Assembly (NCBI GenBank): GCA_023014365.1
Contig: JAEBUN010000005.1
Span: 372,001 to 436,000, forward strand
DNA from: Lepiota brunneoincarnata
Taxonomy: Eukaryota; Basidiomycota; Agaricomycetes; Agaricales; Agaricaceae
Length of the DNA stretch: 64,000 bases
Direction: 5' to 3'
Position 1 is the stretch's first letter. Every line of letters begins with the position of its first letter. This document shows, in pieces, positions 10,722-19,577 of the stretch. The translations under genes were made by a program, and so were the position numbers. Under the pieces are notes generated by a model. The model had not been told where the DNA came from. It made no database searches and saw only the letters and a list, made by a program, of their open reading frames with translations.

Positions 10722-11431
10722 TGTTATGATCCGTGCTCCTTCTGTATCCGAGGATAACTGGAGACAGCCTTCAATCACTCTACAAGGTGTCTGAGATGGT
10801 TGGCCTTGCAAAGCTTAGTGGATTGCACTCAATGAGATAACGAGGGAACATGCCAAGTTAAGGCAGAGAGGGTTAATGACCACTGTTAACAAGATTAAAG
10901 CTTGAGGCTTTAATCTCTACTTGTACAGGCCTTATATACCTATGAGATACTATATACTCATTATAGGTTATTGGGCTGTTCTACTTGTCCTGCACAGTCT
11001 TGACCATGATGCACATCCTAGCTGATGGCATCCTACTGTTATTTATATATTACAATGAGTCAGTGTCCCCGTTCTCCATTCCACTGCTGTGCGATGTTTA
11101 ATCACTTTCCTCTGACTCATAATCCTCCTCTCCCGATTCTATCTCCATGGGTTCTCTTCCATTCTCGCTCTCTATTCTCTTGGTGCTTCCATCCATATCG
11201 GAGGTTGGATTGGTTGATCCATGGTTATCTTCCTTGTCCTCAGGGTATCCTAGAATATCCTCCAGAGTTATCTCCATTCCTGCTTCTCTTGCCAAGTCCT
11301 GCATGGCATTGTAATATTCCCCTTCTTTGTCTTCATATTCTTGTGTTCGCAACTGGTCTGTGGTTTCCTGTACCCATCTTGTAAAGTCAAATAATTGCTC
11401 CTGTTCTTCCCAGTCCAGACTGTTCATAACA
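10722..11431 (-). repeat. 5' LTR of element D (710 bp)
   Basis: It starts TGTTATGAACAG on the minus strand and ends GGATCATAACA. It is an unusually long LTR because its U3 holds an ORF of about 110 codons beginning 5 bases from the edge. TATATAAGG at 10930-10938 is followed by the likely transcript start. Two further copies stand as solo LTRs at 13858-14555 and 15649-16360. Confidence 0.88.
11098..11427 (-). CDS. U3-encoded acidic protein, element D LTR copy
   Basis: The ORF lies wholly in the U3 of the LTR and opens MNSLDWEEQEQLFDFTRWVQ. A helical, charged first half (ETTDQLRTQEYED, DLAREAGMEITLEDIL) is followed by an acidic, Ser/Asp/Glu-rich tail (GEEDYESEESD). Compared with the solo LTR at 13858 it ends about 14 codons early. 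Being upstream of the TATA box, it would be transcribed only at the 3' end of the element RNA or from another promoter. No known family is recognised. Confidence 0.55.
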   Translation of the reverse strand: MNSLDWEEQEQLFDFTRWVQETTDQLRTQEYEDKEGEYYNAMQDLAREAGMEITLEDILGYPEDKEDNHGSTNPTSDMDGSTKRIESENGREPMEIESGEEDYESEESD

Positions 11432-13370
11432 ATGCAAGCAAGACAATAGCTACACATACTTGTACCTGCCCTCAGAAATACCACAAAACATGGCACATGT
11501 TAATCCAGCAACACCTTAATGCTGGTTGAATACACCCTTCTGCTTCATCATTTGCTTCACCAGCATTCATTATACCTAAGTCAAATCCTTCTGTCCTACC
11601 ACACTGGGTTAATGATTTTAGGCAGCTAAATGATAACACAGTGACTGATTCACACCCCTTGCCTTGAGTAGATGATATTCTTGCAGACTGTGCCAAGGGT
11701 TGCATTGAGGCTACAATTGACATAACAAATAGTTTTTTTCAAACATGTATGTACTCCAATAATGTGCCCTTGACAGCAGTATCAACCCCTTTTGGCCTTT
11801 ATGAGTGGATGGTCATGCTAATAGGCCTCCACAATGCACCAGTAATCCACCACCAGTGCATAACAGCAGCACTGAGGCATCTTATTAGCAAAATTTGTCA
11901 TATATATCTGGATGACATTGTGATTTGGTCCAACAGTGTGGAGGAGCACATCCAGAATGTGTGCTTAGTATTGCAGGTGCTCCATGATGCACATTTGTAT
12001 TGTAACCTGAAGAAAACTCATTTGTTCTGTACTGAAATTGACCCCTTAGGCCATCATATCTCAATGAGGGGGATAGAGGCAGACTTGCAAAAGATGGACA
12101 GAATCCTCAACTGGCCAGTGCCACATTCAGCAAGTGATGTTCATCATTTTCTGGGATTGGTCCATCATGTCTCATCACTCTAATCCCACATCACTGAATT
12201 CACATCAACATTGGATGTGTTTACAAGCAAAAGGCTGGAAAAACACTTTCTGGAGTGGCTTTGGGAGCACCAGTTTACCTTTGATGCTAATAAGAAGGCT
12301 GTCTTAAGCTGGAAATGCCTCACAATGATTGATTATCAAAATATGGGTGAGAACAAAATTTTTGTCACTACTGATGCCAGCAATTACCAATCAGGTGCTG
12401 TGCTTTCTTTTGGTCCCACATGGGAAACCACATAGCCAGTTGCCTTTGACTCAGAGTCTTTCAAGGGTGCCAAACTCAATTACCCTGTTCATGAAAAGGA
12501 ACTTCTGGCAGTTATTCATGCACTTAAGCATTAGCATGCAGATCTGTTGGGTGTACCATTTTTCATTTACACTGACCACTGTACCTTAAAAATATTTTCT
12601 AGCCAGAAGGACCTCAGCCACCATCAGGTGCAGTGAATGGAATTTCTTTCCCAGTATGAAGGCAGGATTGTCTATGTTGAAGAGGCACACAATGCAGCTG
12701 TGGATGCCCTGTCATGGACTACCTTTCATGATGCAGAGGCCCTTGCAGTCCCACCTTATGCAGTGATGAATTCACCAATTGGGGTGGTGGAGGCATCAGC
12801 TGAGGGGCCCTGGTGTTGTGTTGCAGCACTGTCCACCTTGGTAGTGGAGAATGTGAGCACTGTACTAACAGTCTCTGCAGATAGGGAATTGCTTGATATG
12901 ATCTGTGGTAGTTATGCTTCAGACCCTTTCTACCAGTGTTTGCTTACAGCAAGTCCTTGCCTGGATAGTGTCTCTGTACAAGATGGCCTAGTATTTATTG
13001 CAGGGCAACTGGTGATCCCCCAGGTTACCCATGTGTGTGAGGCATTGTTTTTCCTTGCTCACAATGTTCTAGGCCATTTTGGGTTTGCAAAGTCTTATGG
13101 TTCCCTATGATCATCATATTACTGGCCAGGCATGCATTGGGATCTAGAAAGTGCTTATGTCCCATCATGTGAAGATTGCCAACATAACAAATCTGCCATG
13201 TGCTGTATGGTGGGTCTGCTGCATCCACTATCTGTCCCTAACCAATGGGGTGTCTTGATTGTGATAGATTTCATTGGTCCTTTGCCTGATGACAAGGGAT
13301 TTGATTGTATCCTGATGATTACAGACCAGTTGGAGAGCAACATATGTCTGATCCCAACCACAATGTCAGT

Positions 13371-13578
13371 CATGTTGAAATATGCTCAAGAGGGTGAACA
13401 AACAGCAAAGTATATTTGTGAGAGACAGACAATGATGGGGGTGGGGAGGTAAATGGATAAGGGTATCTACTCATAGGCTAGATGCATATATTCTACCTAT
13501 GACGTGGCATCTACAAGGCAGTCATATGATCTCAGAATTGGCATTCCATCAGTTTGCCAAAAATACCAATTCCAGCAA
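13371..13578. repeat. 208-bp insert in element E integrase
   Basis: Integrase reading stops after IPTTMSV and resumes with VEQLAELFFDYW. The intervening 208 bp are flanked on both sides by GTCAGT (13365-13370 and 13579-13584), which looks like a target duplication. No terminal inverted repeats and no TG...CA ends are evident, so the class is not known. Confidence 0.4.
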
Positions 13579-13857
13579 GTCAGTGTGGAACAGCTTGCTG
13601 AGCTATTTTTTGACTACTGGTTTTGTGGAAATGGGCTTCCATTGGATATTGTGAGTGGTTGTGATAAGCTTTTCTTGTCCTGTTTCTGGTGTGCCCTGCA
13701 CTCCCTTACAGGTATCAAACTCAAGTTGTCCACTGCCTTTCATCCTGAGATGGATAGTGCCAGTGAATGCACCAACAAAACAGTTAATCAAACAGTCCAA
13801 TATTTTGTGGAACACAATCAGATTGGTTGGAAGTGTGCTCTTCCATGTATCTGTTTT

Positions 13858-14555
13858 TGTTATGAACAGTCCAGACCGGGAGGAACAAGAACTATTGTTC
13901 GACTTTACAAGATGGGTACAGGAGACTACAGACCAATTACGGGCACAAGAATACGAAGACGAGGAAGGGGAATATTACACCACCATGCAGGACCTGGCGA
14001 GAGAAGCAGGAATGGAGATAACCTTGGAGGATATATTGGAATACCCCGAGGACGAGGAAGATAACCATGGATCAACCGACCCAACCTCCGATACGGATGG
14101 AAGCACCAAGAGAATGGAGAGCGAGAACGGAGAGGACTCCATGGAGATACAATCGGGAGAAGAAGATTATGAGTCAGAGGAAAGCGATGGAACATCGCAC
14201 AGCAGTAGCAAGAGTACTGACTCATTGTAATATAAATAACACTAGGATGCCATCAGCCAGGATGTGCATCATGGTCAGGACTGCGCACGACCAGTAGAAC
14301 AGCCAAGTAACCTATAACGAGTATATAGCACCTCATAGGTATATAAGGCCTGTACAAGTAGAGATTAAAGCCCTAAGCTTTAATCTTGTTAACAGCGGTC
14401 GTTTACCTCTCTGCCTTAACTTGGCGTCTTCCCTCGTTATCTCATTGAGCGCGATCCACTAAGCTCTATAAGGCCAACCGTCTCGGACACCTTGTAGAGT
14501 GATTGAAGGCCGTCTCCAGTTATCCTCGGATACAGAAGGAGCACGGATCATAACA
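13858..14555 (+). repeat. Solo LTR of gypsy family 2 (TSD GTTTT)
   Basis: A 698-bp segment from TGTTATGAACAG to GGATCATAACA, matching the LTR of element D. It is flanked by a perfect 5-bp duplication GTTTT (13853-13857 and 14556-14560). It splits the integrase of element E, and the reading continues on the other side. It carries many CpGs, so it is younger than E. TATATAAGG at 14340 is followed 35 bp later by AAGCTTTAATCT (14375-14386). Confidence 0.93.
13862..14230 (+). CDS. U3-encoded acidic protein, solo LTR copy (complete, 122 aa)
   Basis: An uninterrupted ORF from the ATG five bases into the LTR to a TAA at 14228-14230. It begins MNSPDREEQELLFDFTRWVQ, has a predicted helical part (TTDQLRAQEYED, DLAREAGMEITLEDILEYP) and a very acidic Ser-rich tail ending SSSKSTDSL. 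It is the best preserved of three copies. I recognise no domain. A nuclear or Gag-interacting accessory role would be speculation. Confidence 0.6.
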   Translation: MNSPDREEQELLFDFTRWVQETTDQLRAQEYEDEEGEYYTTMQDLAREAGMEITLEDILEYPEDEEDNHGSTDPTSDTDGSTKRMESENGEDSMEIQSGEEDYESEESDGTSHSSSKSTDSL

Positions 14556-15377
14556 GTTTTGCAGTCATGAACATGATCACTGCATCCACTGGATTTTCTC
14601 CTTTTCAGCTTTGGATCAACCAGTCTCCACATGTCATTCCACCCTTGATTGCAGCTGCCCCAGGCACATTGGAGGCTATTCATGCAGTGGATGTCATCCA
14701 GCATTTGGAAGTGGACCTCTAGGAGGCACAGAACAATTTACAATATGCTAAGCTTTCACAGTCTCTTATGGCAAATCTCAGCCACACTGATGAAACACTG
14801 TTATAAAGCAAATGATTTGGTCATACTCTCCACACTAAGTTGTTGTTGGGATTATAAGGCATCAAGCAAATGATGGGTGGCCAAATTCATGCCTTGGTTT
14901 GATGGGCCTTACAAAGTTCTACATGCATCACCCTCACATTCCACAGTGACACTTGACATGCCTAGGTCCCCAAATACCTTCCCTGTTTTTTTTGATGTGG
15001 GATATCAAGCCATCTGTTCCCAGTGATGATACTCTTTTTCCTGGGAGGACATACCTGGAGCTGGAGGTAGTCATCATGGATAGGCAAGAGAAGTTTGTCA
15101 CTGACTGCATTCTTGATGAACATCAGCATGATCAGGGACCTCAATATCTTATCAGGTGAAAGAATAAGAGACCAGACCAGGATCATTGGCTGCTGGGTAG
15201 GGAAATTGACAATTGTGAGGCATTGGACATCTGGTTGGCAAAGAAAGGACTGTTGTAGTATGTTTTCCTTTCTTCTGCCAGCTGGTAGCTTTTTCCCCAA
15301 GGGGTTTTTTAATGCACCTGTGCTTTGGCCCTTTTGTGTATTTCCCCCTTTTTTATTTTGCTTTGAGGGAGGAGGAT

Positions 15378-15545
15378 AGTATAAGGCTGCCCCTTTACAC
15401 TGACTATGTGATTACTGACACACTTTTGGTACAAGTGTAAAGAATGAATACTCTTCTTGTTCACAAGCATTCATCATCATCTTCATATATTCACTCTCTA
15501 TAAATATATCCCTTGTGCTTGTTGACATCTTTGTCTGATACATCC
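15378..15545 (+). repeat. Possible degraded 3' LTR of element E
   Basis: It follows the purine-rich GAGGGAGGAGGATAG about 120 bp after the chromodomain stop. It starts TATAAGGC (a decayed TGTAAGGC would fit) and has a TATAAATATA box near 15498. No clear right edge or partner LTR is in the window. Assigned mainly by position. Confidence 0.4.
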
Positions 15546-15648
15546 CACTCATGAGGACTCCTCCACAAAAGGGTCCTCACAGCCTCAATTCCATTGAACA
15601 CCTATGGATCCACCTTAAAATCAAGTTAGGAGAGTATGACACTCCACC

Positions 15649-16360
15649 TGTTATGAACAGTCCAGACAGAAAGGAGCCAGAACAAGTATTTGACTTTACA
15701 AGATGGGTACAGGAGACCACAGACCAGTTACAGGTACAGGAATATGAAGACAATGAGGAGGAGTACTACAATGCCATATAGGACCTGGCAAGAGATGCAG
15801 GAATGGAGATAACCTTAGAGGATATTCTGGAATACCCCAAGGAGGAAGGAGACAGCTATGGATTGCCTGATCCAACCTCCAGCATGGATGGAAGCACTGA
15901 AAGAGTGGAAAGCAAGAGTGAAGAAGAAGCCATGGAGATAGGATTAGGAGAAGAGGATTATGAGTTAGAGGAAAGCAATGGAACATTGCACAGCAGTGGA
16001 ATGGAGAATGAGGATAGTGACTCATTGTAAGATATGAATAGTAGCAGGATACCATCAGCTAGGATGCACATCATGGTCAAGGCTTTGCAAGACAAGTAGA
16101 ATAGCCCTATAACCTATAATGAGTATATGGTATCTCATAGGTATATAAAGGCTTATACAAGTAGAGATTAAAGCCCTAAGCTTTAATCTTGTTAACAGCA
16201 GTTGTTAACCCCTCTCTGCCTTAACTTGGCATGTTCCCTTGTTATCTCATTGAGAATGATCCACTAAGCTTTACAAGGCCAACCATCTTGGATACCTTGT
16301 AAAGTGAGGAAAGGCCTTCTCCAGCTATCTTCAGATACAGAAGGAGCAAGGATCATAATA
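15649..16360 (+). repeat. Solo LTR of gypsy family 2 (TSD CCACC)
   Basis: A 712-bp copy of the element D LTR, from TGTTATGAACAG to GGATCATAATA (the last bases have decayed from ACA). A perfect 5-bp duplication CCACC flanks it (15644-15648 and 16361-16365). It sits inside the Tc1 transposase relic. It is poorer in CpG than the copy at 13858, so it is older. Confidence 0.92.
15653..16030 (+). pseudogene. U3-encoded acidic protein, older solo LTR copy
   Basis: Third copy of the U3 ORF: MNSPDRKEPEQVFDFTRWVQ, then DLARDAGMEITLEDILEYP and an acidic tail ending NEDSDSL and TAA at 16028-16030. One TAG (15779-15781) replaces CAG. Otherwise the frame is kept over 125 codons despite many substitutions, and the pattern of hydrophobic and acidic residues matches the other two copies. 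Confidence 0.6.
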
Positions 16361-16985
16361 CCACCTCAGGGAATAGAAGAATTATGGAGGAGGGTGTTAG
16401 GGAAATAATGGGCCTAGAACCAAGTTGATAATCAAGTGAGGGGCTTTACCCCTCAACCTGTGCCTATATACTACAGACAGTGCTATAAATACTACAGAAT
16501 GTCAGAGAACATCAGAGAACAACTTTTACAGCAACAAGATCAAGTTCTGCTAAGAATACCCATCAGGCAACCTACATCAGAAGAGGAATAAGAATAGATG
16601 AGCAGCAACCCGTTACACCAGTTAGATACACCAGGTGATCGGTATGCTAAGCTCACTAGGATTGGGATCAGATTCCAGCAGAAGTGTGTCAGAATCTGAT
16701 AGAGAGTATGCCTGATAGGATTCAGGCTGTCTTGTATGCCAGGGGAGGTTATACAAAGTACTAAAAGTGTAATTATTAATAATTTCTTAGAGATGGACAA
16801 AACCCTTCCAATGACCTTAAATGATTGTTTAATTCACTGACTTCCCAAAATGACATATGATGTAATAATATTTGGCAGGGTAATATATGAGCCATATAGG
16901 TATTCCCAATTAAAATATAAAGGTTTCATCTTTAGTAGATGGGCAGTTATTAACATATTTGTTGAAGTATAAAAATCATTGGAAG

Positions 16986-17316
16986 TGTTACCATTTTTCC
17001 TCTAGCGTGCCCACTCCCCTATTATCATTTATCACATGCTACCACCCACTGTCAGTGCCTGTCTTTATTTAGTTATCACATGTCACTGCCTGTCTATAGT
17101 TAGCTCTCTTTGGCTTGTGATTCTTTCCTTTATCACATGCTAGTCATCTCAGTAGTATATATAGGCCTAGCTATTACCTGTGTTCCTTAGGTTTGTCTTA
17201 TTATATATCATACTTGTTCCTGTTCTTTGGTGTTGCCTTAGACTTGCTTGCACTACTCAATGGTCTTCCTGTCAATTGACCACATTGAGCCTTGCAGACA
17301 CCTAACCTATGTAACA
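16986..17316 (+). repeat. Solo LTR, unassigned family (TSD GGAAG)
   Basis: A 331-bp segment from TGTTACCATTTT to CTATGTAACA, flanked by a perfect 5-bp duplication GGAAG (16981-16985 and 17317-17321). The TGTTAC...GTAACA ends are inverted and a TATATATAGG box lies near 17155. No internal coding sequence is present, so it is a solo LTR. It does not match the copia or gypsy LTRs elsewhere in the window. Confidence 0.85.
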
Positions 17317-17340
17317 GGAAGGGTTTTGTCCCTTACTGTA

Positions 17341-18582
17341 CAGTAGGGTAGCAAAAGTTTTGCGAAAATCTGTCACATGACCTTGTTTAACAATAAATGA
17401 AAAATATTCCCACTGATCAACAACTCCACCCTACATGCCAAAAATAGCTGGACAAAAGAATACTGTCCCTGAACTACGCTCCCTGATATGTGCAAGGCAT
17501 CAGGAGGGTATTCCTGCTTGTGAAATTGCCAATTTCTTTGGAGTCCACATTTCCACTGTCTATCAGGTTATCCATAGGCACAAAGAGCAGTGTCATCATG
17601 AGGATGCTCCCAGGTCTGGGAGACCTTCCTTATTGGATGACAGGGCAATGCGACACATCAAAATTGTGCTGGAGAGAAATAGATGCCAAACTCTCCGCAA
17701 GATCACCCACACAATAAACACTTTTCTCAACTCCCCTGCTCATCCCCACACTATCCGGCGTGCCATTAGGTATCAATTGGGTCTTAGCCAACACATTTCT
17801 GCAAAGACACCATTTCTTAAGCCCTCCCATGTCAAAGCCAGGATGGTATGGGCAAGAGAATATTGGAGGTGGATGGAGGAGGACTGGAGACATGTGATTT
17901 GGACAGATGAGGCTTCTGTGGAGATTGGAAAGAGTTCAAAGGTGGTTTGGGTATGGAGGAGACCTAGTGAGAGGTACACAGAAAGGTGTTTAACCCCTAC
18001 TTTTAAGTCTGGAAGACAGAGTCTTACGATATGGGGGTGCATGGCACATGGAAAACTTGGTCCACTGGTTCGTATACCCAAGGGTGCAAGGACAGCTTCA
18101 GATTATATTAGCCTCATCCTTAGTGGACCATTATGGGATTTTTATGGGAATTTATCAGAGGAGAGGGGGCAGGTAGTGGTGATGGAAGATGGAGCACCAG
18201 GCAAAGATCACCCAACAATTCCACAAATCCCATCTCATCAATGAGCTTCCACACCCAGCTCAGTCACCAGACCTCAATCCCATTGAACATGTATGGAGAT
18301 ACCTCAAAGTCAGAATAAATGACCGAGCGGAAATCCCCCAAAACCTTGACAAACTTTGGGAGGCAATTCAGGAGGAGTGGAGGATGATTGATATAAATTA
18401 TATTAATGACCTGGTCAAGAGCATGCCTGATCATGCTCAGGCAGTCTATGAGGCCAAGGGCTGCCATACAAAATATTAACATAATTTTAGATGCAGTTGT
18501 GGTACATAGTGTAGTGAATATTTTTAATGATTAATGCATTATTTGTCTTTGTTGTTTTCACAAAACTTTTGTTAATGTACTG
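17341..18582 (+). mobile_element. Tc1/mariner element with terminal inverted repeats
   Basis: The element is 1,242 bp. The left end CAGTAGGGTAGCAAAAGTTT and the right end (complement CAGTACATTAACAAAAGTTT) are imperfect inverted repeats of about 30 bp. TA dinucleotides flank both ends (17339-17340, 18583-18584), as expected for Tc1/mariner. Inside lies a single transposase gene with one frameshift. Confidence 0.88.
17435..18479 (+). pseudogene. Tc1/mariner transposase (one frameshift)
   Basis: About 345 codons. The N-terminal part is a helix-turn-helix DNA-binding region (ACEIANFFGVHISTVYQVI). The DDE domain shows IWTDEASVEIG, then VVVMEDGAP, and after the frameshift near 18200-18215 the SPDLNPIEHVWRYLK motif. 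It ends MPDHAQAVYEAKGCHTKY and TAA at 18477-18479. The length and motifs are those of fungal Tc1 transposases. A small indel puts the two halves in different frames, so this copy is not functional as it stands. Confidence 0.9.
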
Positions 18583-18584
18583 TA

Positions 18585-19577
18585 CATATGGTCATAAATG
18601 CTATTATGTGAGTAGCAGTGGTACCAGGAGGGTTAAAGGGGATTATAGGTGAGTATGAGACCAACAGTTGCAATGAAATGAAATCAATTATGGTTAATAT
18701 GATCCTACAGATGAATTTGAAGTTTCAGAGTTACCACTCAAAAGTGCCAGTTGATAAATGGAATGGAGCTCATCTTAAGAAAACCTAGTGAGGAAAGTGA
18801 TGAGGTTGAAAAATCATAACTCCAGCAACTTTCAATGGAGCAAGAACCCCAGGAGACTGTAATCCTGGTGGCTAAAGAGGGTAATGTAGAATGAGTGGTG
18901 TGTTCACAACAAAAATGGTTGGAAGTGAGTACAACCAATGAAATAGCTGCAAAGACTCAAGTCCATCAAATATGAGGTAAGAGAGCAAGTGTGTGTGAGA
19001 TTTAGAGGATAAGAGTAAAGACAGTGGATCAAAGGAGCAAGAGAAGGAGAGAGAGCTAAGGAAGGGGGGAGGGAGGAGAGGGGAGAAACACTGCAAGGTG
19101 CTCAAGCACCCAAATTTATACTATTTAGTTGAGACAATTAGCTATAGAGGGAAGAATAAGTTACCAGTGGAAGTAAATGTGTATCTATGAAGATAAAAAG
19201 AGAAAACTACATTGAGAGAGAGGAGGCATTATACCACCAGGAGCACCAATGCTTCAGGAGGCAAGATATGTCAATGATGAGGGGGGGCATGCATGAAGCT
19301 GTGTATATAAGCAGGTTTCTTCTCACAGTAAAATTACAATTCATGAAGACAACAGATTTCTCAACTATTCAAGCACCAGTAAAGCTGCACCTCTTCCATT
19401 CTCCCTCTCTGTCTCTAACACATGGCATACAGATGATTATCCTTTCAACCTTTACCTCCCTTTATGCATAGATATGCTCGTGGCTCTATGCATCCTTCGC
19501 TTTGCGGCTGAAAATACATCTTAGTGTTATATGACATTCTCATCATTGTCAGAACCCACGAGGAACCTGGCATCGGG
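18585..19577. other. Gene-free stretch with a purine-rich run
   Basis: No coding frame with recognisable content. A purine-rich run (about 19040-19090) and a short palindrome GGTGCTCAAGCACC near 19098 are seen. TATATAAGC lies near 19303. Sequence composition is AT-rich and CpG-poor up to about 19480, then changes abruptly at the 3' end of the host gene. Confidence 0.5.

Larger units (their letters stand above)
8732..11431 (-). mobile_element. Ty3/gypsy family 2, element D (5' part)
   Basis: A second gypsy family on the minus strand, visible from its 5' LTR (10722-11431) through a long gag that is cut by copy C at 8731. Pol and the 3' LTR would lie beyond the left edge of the window. It abuts RT sequence of element E at 11432, so D appears to have inserted into E. 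Two solo LTRs of the same family lie at 13858 and 15649. Confidence 0.85.
11526..15258 (+). pseudogene. Element E pol (RT-RNaseH-INT-chromodomain), broken
   Basis: RT can be read from ASPAFIIPKSNP through NDFRQLNDNTVTDSHPLP to TPFGLYEWMVM, with YLDD at 11905-11916 (YLDDIVIWSNSVEEH). RNase H shows TTDASNYQSGAVLS and LNYPVHEKELLAV. Integrase shows CEDCQHNKS and IDFIGPLPDD, then, after the 208-bp insert, QLAELFFDYWF, STAFHPEMDSASE and, beyond the solo LTR, NMITASTGFSPFQLW. A chromodomain (CILDEHQHDQGPQYLIR, DNCEALDIWLAKKGL) ends at a TAG (15256-15258). Several stops and frameshifts make it non-functional. This polyprotein type is common in Agaricomycetes. Confidence 0.87.
11432..15545 (+). mobile_element. 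Ty3/gypsy chromovirus family 3, element E (decayed, 5' end missing)
   Basis: RT, RNase H, integrase and chromodomain sequence of a further gypsy family, plus strand. It starts inside RT at the junction with element D; the 5' half is not in the window. It is interrupted by a 208-bp insert (13371-13578) and by a solo LTR of family 2 (13858-14555). A possible degraded 3' LTR begins near 15378 after a purine run (GAGGGAGGAGGATAG). The right edge is uncertain. Confidence 0.85.
15551..16763 (+). pseudogene. Tc1/mariner transposase relic, split by a solo LTR
   Basis: Three pieces of the C-terminal end of a Tc1-type transposase can be read. The first (15551-15648) has SIEHLWIHLKIKLG, which is the catalytic-region motif around the third acidic residue. 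The second (16361 to about 16405) reads PQGIEELWRRV. The third (about 16650-16763) reads IGIRFQQKCVRI, shifts frame, then IESMPDRIQAVLYARGGYTKY and a stop. A family 2 solo LTR separates pieces one and two, and about 240 bp of unassigned sequence separates two and three. The N-terminal part is missing. Confidence 0.78.

Noticed and set aside
16395..16630. Possible solo LTR (TGTTAGGG to TAGATACA) in the Tc1 relic
   Set aside because: Edges are not clearly inverted and no 5-bp duplication is found; left as unassigned insert.
19095..19135. Palindrome GGTGCTCAAGCACC as a Helitron 3' hairpin
   Set aside because: No CTRR end follows at the expected 5-12 bases, and no Helitron coding sequence lies on the matching side.
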